Assembly (NCBI GenBank): GCA_024637145.1 | Contig: JAGXFQ010000041.1 | Coordinates: 62,001-126,000 of the forward strand | Direction: 5' to 3' | Length of the DNA stretch: 64,000 bases | DNA from: Desulfobulbaceae bacterium | GTDB taxonomy: Bacteria > Desulfobacterota > Desulfobulbia > Desulfobulbales > SURF-16 | Shown here: positions 8,441-16,390 of the stretch, one piece after another | Numbering within the stretch: the first letter of the stretch is position 1 | How the letters are laid out: each line of letters starts with the position of its first letter | Translations under genes and position numbers: made by a program | The notes under the pieces: model-generated | What the model saw: the letters and a program-made list of their open reading frames with translations, nothing else | Database searches by the model: none | Told to the model about the DNA's origin: nothing

Positions 8441-9745
8441 TTAACGTAAGGCAGGGTTGAAATAGCCGAATTTGAGGTCTGGAAAGCGTCTTTTTACCTC
8501 ATGCAGCCACTTTTGTATACCCAGGGGTTTTTCCCGGGCCGGGTGCTGGACCACCTCAAAATACCAGTCTGGATCCATGTTCAGATTGCGAAGTTGAATC
8601 AGATCAGGACGATAGAGATCAACAAGGTCGCAAAAGGCGCGGAACTCATCAGGGTCATCGGTGAAGCCGGGTAGCAGAAAATAATTGAGGGAGACGAATC
8701 TGCCGGCCTTTTTCATGACCAGAATGGATTCCAGGACGTTTTTGAAGCTGAAGCCCTCTGGCCGGTAATAGAGGGTGTGGCAGCCCTTGCGCGCCGAATT
8801 CATGCTGACTCTGATGGAATCAAGGCCGGCCGCAGCCAGCCGTGCCACTGCCTCGGGCAGGCTGGAATTGGAGTTGAGGTTGATGGTGCCGGTGGCCGTT
8901 TCTTTACGGATCAGGCGGATGGCCTCTTCGATGGTTTTGGCCTGGAGCAGGGGCTCTCCCTCACAGCCCTGGCCGAAGCTGACCACGCCGTGCGGGGCTG
9001 CGGCCAGATGGTTGAGGGCCACCTCGGCAATCTCCTGGGGTGAGGGCACAAAGTTGAGCCGGTCCTGGGTGGAGGGACAGCAGCCCGAGGCCTGCAATGA
9101 AATACAACCAAGGCAACGGGCATTGCACGACGGCGAGCAGGGTAGGGGGGCCTCATAACGGCCGAGAAAGAGATTCTTGGCCGCCGGACAGCCATAGGTC
9201 AGCGAACATTTCCCTAGATGCTGGATCAGTCGGTTGTCCTTGTATTTCTGGAGGCTTTTATTGGTCTTGGCGCGGATGGTTTCCGGGGGGATGTGGCCAA
9301 AATCCTGGCGTCTATCCGTATCGCTGCGAAAGCCGCAGACCCAGAATTGGTCGTCAAGCCAGCCCACTGCCGTATAGGCGAAAAGGGGCAGGGCCGCTGG
9401 ATTGGTATGATCTTTTTCAAAGGCCGCCGTATAGATGGCGGTGTGGGCCGGGGCCATGAAAGCGGCCACTGCCTGGATGCCCGCCCCGGGGTCTTCCGGG
9501 TTTTCCGGGAGGAGAACAGGTTCAGCCGTCTCCGGGTCAAAGCCCACCGGCAGCCGGTGGGGCAGGACAAAAATATCGCTGTTGTCCGGCAGGGGAATAA
9601 TGTCGGAGAGTTCAGGCCTGAAAAACCAGCTGCCGGCCCGGCCGGCCATGTCAAGCTCGGCCAGGTCTAAAATCTCCCCTTTGGCGTTGGCATAGAGGAG
9701 GTGGGGCATGCGGGTGGGGTGGATGGCAATGGGGGAATCAGACAT
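8441..9745 (-). CDS. Radical SAM enzyme paired with YcaO
   Basis: 434 residues. The cluster motif is C207-x3-C211-x2-C214 (CNARCLGC), which binds the [4Fe-4S] cluster that cleaves S-adenosylmethionine. It is followed by the glycine-rich FGQGCEGEPLL strand, TINLNSNSS, and a SIRVSMNSA strand typical of the partial TIM barrel. Extra cysteines (C180, C186, C203, C222-223) could hold an auxiliary cluster. The first 170 residues are an uncharacterised domain. No TRAM or UPF0004 domain is present, so it is not a RimO/MiaB methylthiotransferase. Context with the downstream YcaO protein suggests a joint peptide or protein modification; the substrate is unknown. Confidence 0.82.
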   Translation of the reverse strand: MSDSPIAIHPTRMPHLLYANAKGEILDLAELDMAGRAGSWFFRPELSDIIPLPDNSDIFVLPHRLPVGFDPETAEPVLLPENPEDPGAGIQAVAAFMAPAHTAIYTAAFEKDHTNPAALPLFAYTAVGWLDDQFWVCGFRSDTDRRQDFGHIPPETIRAKTNKSLQKYKDNRLIQHLGKCSLTYGCPAAKNLFLGRYEAPLPCSPSCNARCLGCISLQASGCCPSTQDRLNFVPSPQEIAEVALNHLAAAPHGVVSFGQGCEGEPLLQAKTIEEAIRLIRKETATGTINLNSNSSLPEAVARLAAAGLDSIRVSMNSARKGCHTLYYRPEGFSFKNVLESILVMKKAGRFVSLNYFLLPGFTDDPDEFRAFCDLVDLYRPDLIQLRNLNMDPDWYFEVVQHPAREKPLGIQKWLHEVKRRFPDLKFGYFNPALR

Positions 9746-9781
9746 GGTCAGGGAGGATCAGATGTGAAGGCTGTAAACAGC

Positions 9782-9836
9782 AAGGGCACCAAGGCCACAA
9801 CGTCAGTAGGAAGAACTTCGTGGCCTTGGTGCCCTT
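9782..9836. repeat. Inverted repeat between two minus-strand genes
   Basis: Perfect 17-bp arms (aagggcaccaaggccac and complement) around a 21-base loop, placed between the stop at 9859 and the radical SAM start at 9745. It may end the upstream transcript. It is of the same general style as the hairpin at 6536-6601. Confidence 0.85.
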
Positions 9837-9858
9837 TGGTGGTTGAGTGGGGCGGGAA

Positions 9859-10287
9859 TTATTCTTCCGGGGGCCGCAACTTGTCCATGATGGAATCAAC
9901 GGCCAGAAAGATCTCTTGATCGTCACCAAAGATATCAACAATATGGGGATGATCAATAAGATCCTCAATAATATGCTGGGTGATGTAGAGGCTGAGAAAA
10001 TTGGGGTCGGCAGCAAGCTGTCTGAGCGGGGCAATTTTGTATTGCAGGTCAAATTCATCCATGTCGCGCATCTTCTGGAACAGGGAATTGAAATGATCGC
10101 GGATGGCATCCACATTGTTGGTTTCGATAATGTGGCTGTCCAGCAGGCGTTGGACAAGTCTGGTTGCCAATTCGTCAGCATGCTTTTGGGCCAGCTTGAG
10201 CATGACCCGTCGTTCCTTTTCCCGGTTGCGATCAATGGAACGGACGGCGCGGTCACCGGAACCGTATGGGTTATGGGCGTAGGGCAT
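9859..10287 (-). CDS. Conserved-looking hypothetical protein
   Basis: I do not recognise this 142-residue protein. It begins MPYAHNPYGSGDRAVRSIDR, has a long basic-acidic helix (residues 15-60), and an acidic helical C-terminal half ending DKLRPPEE. No membrane segment, signal peptide or cysteine pair is present. The start at 10287 is chosen because AAGGAG lies 6 bases upstream; the open frame extends to 10566 but the extra part has no ribosome-binding site and overlaps the divergent UPF0462 region. It is separated from the radical SAM/YcaO pair by a long hairpin, so shared function is uncertain. Confidence 0.6.
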   Translation of the reverse strand: MPYAHNPYGSGDRAVRSIDRNREKERRVMLKLAQKHADELATRLVQRLLDSHIIETNNVDAIRDHFNSLFQKMRDMDEFDLQYKIAPLRQLAADPNFLSLYITQHIIEDLIDHPHIVDIFGDDQEIFLAVDSIMDKLRPPEE

Positions 10288-10581
10288 GAGGGACTCCTTA
10301 TATATCCCCGCGGCCAGCGAGGAGATTTCTGGTAAGAGTTTGATTGAAATTAAGACCACTTTGTACTCCTTGAGGACAATTTCATCCATAGATATTTTGT
10401 CATAGCGCCAAAAAGTCAACGCCAGCTTATGGCTTGGGCCGGGGTCTGAAAAAAACATCATGTCTTTTGGCCGCTGGAAGTGATAGTGATGAAAAAGTGG
10501 CGTCAAGATCTGGCTGCGCAGAATCGGGCGTCTTTTTTTTATCTCGCAGGGCAGAGGCGCACTCATGACGAAACAGGGGGC

Positions 10582-11139
10582 ATGATGACAAAATCAGGGC
10601 GCAACAGGAACGGCCTTTGGGGGCAGGGTGTTCACCTGGCTGTTGAGAGGAGCTGGGATGGGGAGGTTGTGGCTGGTGTTGAGGAAACACGGTTCTTTTT
10701 TCGTCTGAGCCGGCAGGGCCTTGAGATTGAGGTGACGGCTCCCTTTTATAATGACCCGGCCCCGGTGGCGCCAAGCGGTGAGCTTGATGCCCTCTGGGAT
10801 TATGAGGTGGTGGAGCTTTTTCTGCTGGGTGACAAGGGCCATTATCTTGAGGTGGAGCTTGGTCCCCACGGCCATTATCTCATCTTGCTGCTGGCGGGTA
10901 TTCGTCAGGTTAAAAAGAGGCTCTGCCCCAGTCGTTGCCAGGTCCGCATCATTGGCTCGCGCTGGCAGGCCTCCCTCACCGTGGCCAAAGAGCAGCTGCC
11001 CCTGCCCTTCAGCCACGTCAATGCCTATGCTATTAATGGTCAGGGCGCCGGACGCCGCTATCTGGCCGCCTTCCCTGTGCCAGGGGAAAAGCCTGATTTT
11101 CACCAGCCCTCTGTTTTTGGTGCCCTGCCGCACCGCTAA
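10582..11139 (+). CDS. UPF0462 (C4orf33-like) protein
   Basis: A 185-residue protein matching the family of human C4orf33. The diagnostic core is LWDYEVVELFLLGD, followed by HYLEVELGPHGHYL and LLLAGIRQVKK; further on come VNAYAINGQG, the Arg-Tyr-x-A-x-FPVPG strand and KPDFHQP. The fold is thought to be a carbohydrate-binding-like beta sandwich, and the function is unknown even in animals. The start is placed at the ATG ATG pair at 10582, preceded by a purine-rich ggggg; the open frame runs upstream to 10480 without a site. It stands alone on the plus strand among minus-strand genes. Confidence 0.8.
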   Translation: MMTKSGRNRNGLWGQGVHLAVERSWDGEVVAGVEETRFFFRLSRQGLEIEVTAPFYNDPAPVAPSGELDALWDYEVVELFLLGDKGHYLEVELGPHGHYLILLLAGIRQVKKRLCPSRCQVRIIGSRWQASLTVAKEQLPLPFSHVNAYAINGQGAGRRYLAAFPVPGEKPDFHQPSVFGALPHR

Positions 11140-11261
11140 AAGGGCAGGGTCGCTCTTGGCGGGGGCAGGCCCGGGGGGCGCCTCTCGGCGCAACGCTTCT
11201 GGTGGGGTGGGCCCTTGTTCCTTGGTCAGGTGAGACCAGAGGGCAACCAGAGCCATGGCGG

Positions 11262-11750
11262 CTACTCCACCACTAAGACAGCGCAATGTTTGGCATGGTG
11301 GAGGAGCTTGCTGGAGGTGGAGCCCAGGATAAACTCGGCGTTATGGCTGAGGCCGCGGCGGCCCACCGCCACAATGCAGCAGCGCAGCTTGTCCTGCTCT
11401 TCCAGGATGGCATCGGCGATGGAGGTGCATTGGCGGACGATAAGGCGGCGCTCAATCTGCTCTGGGGCGAGACCGGCACTCAGGAGAATATCTCTGTACT
11501 CAGCAAGCCTTTGCTCCATGAGAGTGCTTTTGTCGGCCAGCCATTTCTTCCTCTCGCTCACCGTGGCAAAATAATCCTCAGAGGGTTCGGCAATGATGGA
11601 GAGCAGGGTGATGAAGATGTCCCGGTAGTCGCCAAAAAAATCGGCAAGATAGAGAACAGCTCGTCTGGAGTTTGCCGATTCATCCACTGCCGCCAGCAGA
11701 TGGCGTTCCATATCTCGGCGGCAGGGACCGCTGAAGTTGTGCACACTCAT
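11262..11750 (-). CDS. Universal stress protein, UspA family
   Basis: 162 residues, single Usp domain. Strand one reads LLAAVDESANSRRAV, and the end holds the nucleotide-binding motif G-x2-G-x9-G-S (GRRGLSHNAEFILGS) followed by HAKHCAVLVVE, so this is of the ATP-binding type. Such proteins buffer stress or act as ATP-dependent switches; the specific role is unknown. Its ATG overlaps the stop of the upstream small gene as ATGA, indicating translational coupling. A thioredoxin-like gene lies further upstream on the same strand. Confidence 0.88.
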   Translation of the reverse strand: MSVHNFSGPCRRDMERHLLAAVDESANSRRAVLYLADFFGDYRDIFITLLSIIAEPSEDYFATVSERKKWLADKSTLMEQRLAEYRDILLSAGLAPEQIERRLIVRQCTSIADAILEEQDKLRCCIVAVGRRGLSHNAEFILGSTSSKLLHHAKHCAVLVVE

Positions 11751-11950
11751 GATGTCCTTCCTGTATCCTCCAGCAGGACCACCTCATTATAATTCACCCG
11801 GAAGAAGTCGCTGGTGTCGGTGATGATCTTGAACTTCCCGGGCAGCCGCTCAGCACCGCTGTAAGCGGTGATGAGGTCAATGATGTCGTTTCTGGAGAAG
11901 ATGCTGTCGTTTACCACGGCTCCCTCTTGTGCTACCTGCCATGGTAGCAT
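11747..11950 (-). CDS. Small hypothetical protein coupled to the Usp gene
   Basis: A short frame whose conserved-looking part is NDIIDLITAYSGAERLPGKF followed by KIITDTSDFFRVNYNEVVLLED. I do not recognise it. The start is uncertain: the ATG at 11950 gives 67 residues, a GTG further in (before VNDSIF) follows an AGAGGGAG run, and the open frame reaches 12088. What supports it as a gene is the ATGA overlap with the universal stress protein start. It could be a small regulator or ligand-binding partner of the Usp protein, but that is only inference from position. Confidence 0.55.
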   Translation of the reverse strand: MLPWQVAQEGAVVNDSIFSRNDIIDLITAYSGAERLPGKFKIITDTSDFFRVNYNEVVLLEDTGRTS

Positions 11951-12084
11951 TTTCCGGGGGTGCAAATGTACTGATTTTTTCTGACAGGCCTTTCTTTTTA
12001 GAGGCGCGGAAGAAGATGAAAGGGGTGCAGCTCGAGAGCTGTGGGGAGAAGGAGATAATGATTGGGTTGGCAGGGAGATGATAA

Positions 12085-12573
12085 TCAAGGTTGTCGGTCA
12101 CGCAGCCATTGTTCGATTTCAGAGGATGTGGGCAGTCGGCCCTGGCAGAGGAGCTCGCCGTTGATCTTCAAAGCCGGCGGGGTCATCACCCCGTGGCGCC
12201 AGATCTCATCAAGATCAAAGATCTTTTCAATATCAGCCACCATGTTCAGGCGCTGCAGGATGTCAAACATCATGGCAGCCAGCCGGTCGCAGGTGACGCA
12301 GCCGCTGGCGAAGATGCGGATCTCAAGGGCTTCGCTGGTCAGGGGTTTGCCGGCTAAGCGGCGCTCATACTCTTGGCGCAGGGCCTGGCAATAGTTGTCG
12401 TGCGCCGTGGCCGGCACATAGTTGAGCCGGGCAATGGTGGTAAAGAGAAATTCCTCGGCCTCTGCAGGACTGAGCTTGTCAGCCATGGCCTTTTGCAGGG
12501 CCTGGTCCAGACCGATCAGGCCCACTGAGGTCGGGCCTATCTTGAGAAGTCGTGGTGGGGGGGTATCATCCAT
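12085..12573 (-). CDS. Thioredoxin-like (thioredoxin_3) protein
   Basis: 162 residues with a helical N-terminal half (about 1-80) and a C-terminal glutaredoxin/thioredoxin-like domain: strand IRIFASGC, the active-site pair C-V-T-C, then a cis-proline region MTPPALKINGELLCQGRLP and a final helix. This resembles the small redox-active disulfide proteins of the thioredoxin_3 family with an added N-terminal region. It probably reduces cytoplasmic disulfides. The ATG at 12573 follows AGGTGA; the longer frame to 12606 is not needed. It precedes the small gene and universal stress protein on the same strand. Confidence 0.78.
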   Translation of the reverse strand: MDDTPPPRLLKIGPTSVGLIGLDQALQKAMADKLSPAEAEEFLFTTIARLNYVPATAHDNYCQALRQEYERRLAGKPLTSEALEIRIFASGCVTCDRLAAMMFDILQRLNMVADIEKIFDLDEIWRHGVMTPPALKINGELLCQGRLPTSSEIEQWLRDRQP

Positions 12574-12859
12574 AATGTTCACCTGGAAAAGGAGCCACAG
12601 CGACATATATGCCCCTGTCTCTTTGTCTTTCTCTGCATTGAGTTATAATGATGGCTAAAACATTTTCAACTGGGTTGCTTTTTTTTCTTCTGTTTAGTCT
12701 TGGCTCTATCCGGAAACGTGAAGAGCTGGGATGGCACTTCATTAAGAAAGCGGGAGGCCTCACAGGGGGCGCCGTGTCTGGTCTTGCTTCTTGTCAAAAA
12801 GAGTTTCGGCTTGGCGCTGTGCCTGCGCATCAGCGAGACGCTCTCTGCCCCCCCCCCCG

Positions 12860-14221
12860 TCATGGGGGTGTCTTCGCCTTGTTCAGGGGTTTGGGCGGCT
12901 TGTGTTGTACCTTTTCGGTGGCAAAGAGACCCTTGGCCCCGGCAAGTTGGGGAAGCTCGCCCTCACTAAAAAGGTGGATGACGCCGAACTGACCATCAAA
13001 GCCTGGCTGCCTGATCACCCTTCTTTGCCGCATCCTTTTGATGGCCTCGCCGAGCAGGGTGGAGTCCTTGCTGATCTCCGCTACGGGAATAGCGCGCAGC
13101 AGGCTGAATTCCGAGCCGAATTTGCTGATGAGTCGGGCGTACTGTTTTAAAACCGCCTTGCTGCCCGGGCCAACCCCCAAGAGTTCCGAGAGGATTTCCG
13201 GCAAGGGAATGAGGCTTTCAAAGGCAGGGGCCTGCTTAAGATAGTGGGGGGTGGTGCGGTCGGCAAGCTCCAGGATCCGGTGACTGACCCCGATGGTGAG
13301 TGGTTTGCCGCAGACCGGGCAGATATTGTTATGTTCCCGGCTGGTGATGGGATCAAAACAGATGCCGCATTTGCGGTGGCCGTCATGGTGATATTTCCCT
13401 TCTTCTGGATAAAACTCCACCGTGCCCAGGAAGCCCTGCTGCGGATCTTCCAGGGCCCGGCGCAGGGCAGCAAAGGAAAGCTCACAGTCAAAAAGATTTA
13501 CCTCGCGGCCCAGTTTGGCCGGGGAGTGGCAGTCGGAGTTTGAGATCAGGGTGAAGCGGTCCAGGGCGGAAAGCAGGCGGTTCATGTCCGGGTCAGAGGA
13601 GAGGCCGGTTTCCAGGGCAAAGATGTGGGGGGTGAGATCGCCGAAACATTCTTCCACAGTGTCAAAACCCGATTTGGAGCCAAAGAGAGAGAACCAGGGG
13701 GTCCAGATATGGGCCGGCACCAGAAAGCCGTGGGGAATCTCTTCAAGAACTATTTCCAGAAGATCGCGGCAGTCCAGCCCCAAAATGGGCCGGCCGTCGG
13801 AGTGGATATTGCCGAGGGCAGCCAGCCGGGCGCTAAAGACCCGGGCCGATTCAAAGTCGGGACAGAAGATGATATTGTGGACCTTGCGCACCTTGCCGTG
13901 CCGTTTATAGATCGAGCTGATTTCCGCGGTCAAGGCAAAGCGGACGGTAAGGGGGGCTGGGGTGGTGGCCGCCAGGGCCTGCGGCACCAAGGGGTTTTTG
14001 AGGCGGAAAAGCCCCGGTTCGGCCGGCACAAGCTGCTCTTTGAGTTCAGCAAACCAGCCAGGATGGGTAAAATCGCCGGTGCCCAGGAGGTGGATGCCTT
14101 TGATCTGGGCCCAGGCCGCCAGGCCGGCCAGATGAGAATTTTTGCTGGTGGCCCTGGAATAGGGGGAATGGATGTGGAGATCGGCGAGAAAATGCACGGC
14201 GAATCGTTTCCTTTTTGACAT
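12860..14221 (-). CDS. Endonuclease Q-like PHP-domain protein
   Basis: 453 residues. The N-terminal PHP metal-binding domain shows DLHIHSPYSRATS (metal ligands D, H, H), the GTGDFTHPGW block and later ISNSDCHSP, giving a three-metal centre. Around residues 285-320 is a four-cysteine zinc finger (CGIC...CPVC). After it come the HRI-x-ELADR segment and a helix-hairpin-helix-like LLGVGPGSKAV. This order is that of archaeal/bacillar EndoQ, which nicks DNA 5' of deaminated bases (uracil, hypoxanthine, xanthine). Length matches (about 400-450). In some bacteria it is fused or linked to a UvrD-type helicase; none adjoins here. It is convergent with no gene and divergent from the flavoprotein at 14461. 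Confidence 0.85.
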   Translation of the reverse strand: MSKRKRFAVHFLADLHIHSPYSRATSKNSHLAGLAAWAQIKGIHLLGTGDFTHPGWFAELKEQLVPAEPGLFRLKNPLVPQALAATTPAPLTVRFALTAEISSIYKRHGKVRKVHNIIFCPDFESARVFSARLAALGNIHSDGRPILGLDCRDLLEIVLEEIPHGFLVPAHIWTPWFSLFGSKSGFDTVEECFGDLTPHIFALETGLSSDPDMNRLLSALDRFTLISNSDCHSPAKLGREVNLFDCELSFAALRRALEDPQQGFLGTVEFYPEEGKYHHDGHRKCGICFDPITSREHNNICPVCGKPLTIGVSHRILELADRTTPHYLKQAPAFESLIPLPEILSELLGVGPGSKAVLKQYARLISKFGSEFSLLRAIPVAEISKDSTLLGEAIKRMRQRRVIRQPGFDGQFGVIHLFSEGELPQLAGAKGLFATEKVQHKPPKPLNKAKTPP

Positions 14222-14460
14222 TTAAAAGGGGCGTCAGTATGGTGCATCTTAAATTAAAAAGAGCAAAAAAGGTAGAGTCTTTGCTCCTGAATTTATATCC
14301 TGATTCAGGGCCCGGAAGTCAGGGGAGAGGATTTGCCAAGAGGTAGTTTTTTTCTTTGATATCCCGAATCCCTGCCCCTGGATTCTGTTTTGAAATAATC
14401 GCCTGGTTGCCAGCCGAGAAACAAGCTGGTGATAGGGCGTAAAAAAAAGAAGGTGTTGGT

Positions 14461-15384
14461 ATGACAGATACGGTTGAAGCGGTTGATGTGTTGATCATGG
14501 GGGCGGGGCCCGCCGGCCTGCAGGCGGCGGTGCATGCCGTGCGTAAAAAGGCCTCGGTGGTTGTCATCGGCAGGCCGGAGCGCAGTGCTCTCTACCGGGC
14601 CCATGTGGAAAATTATCTCTGCGTCAACGGCATTACCGAGGGCCATGTGCTCATGGAGGTCGCTATTGCCCAGGCCACCCGCTTCGGGGCCCGCCTCATC
14701 GAGGAAGATATCCTGCATGTGGAGTCCGGGGATGGCGGTTTTCTGGTGCGTTCCGAGGGCAAGAGTTTCCTGGCCGCTGCTGTTATTATCGCCATCGGCA
14801 CTGCCAAGAAAAAACTGCGGGTGCCCGGGGAAAAGGAACTGGCCGGCAAGGGCGTCAGCTACTGCGTGGATTGTGACTGCAATTTCTACCGCAACGCCAA
14901 GGTCGCTGTGGTGGGCAACGAGAGTGCCGCTGTTGACGGGGCCATCACCCTGACCAACTACGCCGCCGAGGTCACCCTTATCTGCAAGGAACTTGAGGTT
15001 TCCGCAGACATGCGTCAGCGCCTCTCCGCCAGCTCGGTAACGGTTATGCATGATACCTGGGTCAAGGAGATCGTCGGGGAGACGGCCGTCACCGGCGTGG
15101 TCCTTGAGGATGACACCTCTCTGGCCCTGGATGGCATTTTTGTTGAACTGGGTTCCAAAGGCCCCCTGCAACTGGCCACGGCCATCGGCGTTGATCTTGA
15201 CATGGAGACTTTCAGCTACATCGCCACCAACAAGAAGATGGAGACCAATATCCCCGGGGTATACGCTGCCGGTGATATTGCCGGCCAACCCTTCCAGATG
15301 GCCAAGGCGGTGGGCGAAGGATGCGTGGCTGGCTGGGAGGCGGCCAATTATGTCAAGAAGCTGAAGCGGCAAGGGGAGCAATAA
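14461..15384 (+). CDS. Thioredoxin-reductase-like flavoprotein
   Basis: 307 residues. The FAD-binding motif GAGPAGLQAAVHA lies at residues 15-27; a CVDC pair within YCVDCDCNF sits where thioredoxin reductase has its redox-active CATC; the final FAD motif YAAGDIAGQPFQMAKA is intact. The second dinucleotide motif, normally GxGxSA, reads VVGNESAAVDGA, so pyridine nucleotide binding may be altered. It probably reduces a thioredoxin or similar partner; thioredoxin-like proteins lie nearby (12085). The start at 14461 gives the usual length. It precedes tadA by 7 bp, suggesting cotranscription. Confidence 0.82.
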   Translation: MTDTVEAVDVLIMGAGPAGLQAAVHAVRKKASVVVIGRPERSALYRAHVENYLCVNGITEGHVLMEVAIAQATRFGARLIEEDILHVESGDGGFLVRSEGKSFLAAAVIIAIGTAKKKLRVPGEKELAGKGVSYCVDCDCNFYRNAKVAVVGNESAAVDGAITLTNYAAEVTLICKELEVSADMRQRLSASSVTVMHDTWVKEIVGETAVTGVVLEDDTSLALDGIFVELGSKGPLQLATAIGVDLDMETFSYIATNKKMETNIPGVYAAGDIAGQPFQMAKAVGEGCVAGWEAANYVKKLKRQGEQ

Positions 15385-15391
15385 CTTCTCC

Positions 15392-15877
15392 ATGCCTGCC
15401 GCCACAGCCCCTGGTCGGGCCAGGGATGAAGCCTTTATGGCCGTGGCCCTGGAGGAGGCCAGGCAAGCGGCCCAATGCGGCGAGGTGCCCATCGGTGCCG
15501 TGCTGGTGGCAGCAGATGGGGAGATTCTGGCTCGGGCCGGCAACAGCCCCATTGCCCGCCATGATCCCACGGCCCATGCCGAGATCCTGGCTCTGCGGGC
15601 CGCCGCCCACAAGGTGGGGAATTACCGGCTCCCCGGCACCACCCTCTATGTCACCCTGGAGCCCTGCGTCATGTGTGCCGGAGCCCTGGTCCAGGCCCGG
15701 GTAGCCCGCCTGGTCTACGGGGCAGAGGACCCCAAGGCCGGTGGTATGGTCTCCTGCTATCGGGTGGGTCTTGATGCGCTGCTTAACCACACCCTGCAGG
15801 TGGAAGGTGGTGTGCTGGCGGCAGAGGCCGCCCTTGTTTTGAAGGATTTTTTCCGGGCCCGGCGCCAGAAAACCTGA
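15392..15877 (+). CDS. tadA: tRNA-specific adenosine deaminase
   Basis: 161 residues, zinc-dependent deaminase that makes inosine at position 34 of tRNA-Arg(ACG). Zinc ligands and the proton-shuttle glutamate are in HAEILAL (H, E) and PCVMCAGAL (C, C). EVPIGAVLV and the LYVTLEPC strand are family hallmarks. Length is standard. The ATG follows the flavoprotein stop by 7 bp. The C-terminus (FFRARRQKT) is the usual basic helix. Confident. Confidence 0.93.
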   Translation: MPAATAPGRARDEAFMAVALEEARQAAQCGEVPIGAVLVAADGEILARAGNSPIARHDPTAHAEILALRAAAHKVGNYRLPGTTLYVTLEPCVMCAGALVQARVARLVYGAEDPKAGGMVSCYRVGLDALLNHTLQVEGGVLAAEAALVLKDFFRARRQKT

Positions 15878-16023
15878 GCAAGGCTTTTAGGGCGTGATGT
15901 GGCCAGGGTGGCCACTTCTTCTTCGAAAAGAGAGGGGCTGAAAAAAACTCTTTCAAAAGCCACCATAACCAGGTAGGATGCCCACCTCGATTCGGGACGG
16001 CTTTTGGTCGTCTCAACCGATGC

Positions 16024-16111
16024 GGAGAGGTGTCCGAGAGGCCGAAGGAGCACGCCTGGAAAGTGTGTATAGTGCAAGCTATCGAGGGTTCGAATCCCTC
16101 CCTCTCCGCCA
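16024..16111 (+). tRNA. tRNA-Ser (GGA)
   Basis: 88 bases including an encoded CCA. The acceptor stem GGAGAGG pairs with CCTCTCC, discriminator G; anticodon GGA at 16058-16060; a long variable arm typical of class II tRNA-Ser; T-loop ggttcgaatcc. It lies between tadA and the SRP RNA. Confidence 0.95.
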
Positions 16112-16170
16112 TAATTGACCCAAATTTTGTCTGGTTATTGTTTGAGACCGGCAAGATGCCATATTTTGAT

Positions 16171-16266
16171 AGCCGGGTCCTGTGCAACGAAGGCGCGCGA
16201 ACCCCGTCAGGTCCGGAAGGAAGCAGCGGTAGCGCTTACCTTTGTGTGCTGCAGGGGTGCCTGGCT
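16171..16266 (+). ncRNA. ffs: Signal recognition particle RNA (4.5S type)
   Basis: The universally conserved tetraloop domain is present: gtcaggtccggaaggaagcag, around 16206-16226, with the asymmetric loop and GGAA tetraloop that bind Ffh. The ends agccgggtcc and ggggtgcctggct pair to form the closing stem, and a run of nine T follows as terminator. About 96 nt, the short bacterial form. Placed just upstream of dnaX, a frequent arrangement. Confidence 0.93.
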
Positions 16267-16390
16267 ATCTTTTTTTTTGCTAAAATCTTTCTTCTTATTG
16301 AGACGTGCCCGCCTAGGGGATGCCCTCTTGGGAAGGGGTTTTGGCCTTGACCTGTCATCTGATCCCTGACTGCTCAATCCTCAAAAAAAA

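Noticed and set aside
12848-12858. Poly-C tract of 11 as a phase-variation switch
   Set aside because: It lies beyond the stop of the endonuclease Q-like gene and before no start codon, so length change would not alter a known protein.
14305-15612. 435-codon minus-strand frame opposite the flavoprotein and tadA
   Set aside because: Both plus-strand genes have all catalytic motifs; the antisense frame reflects GC-rich codon bias.
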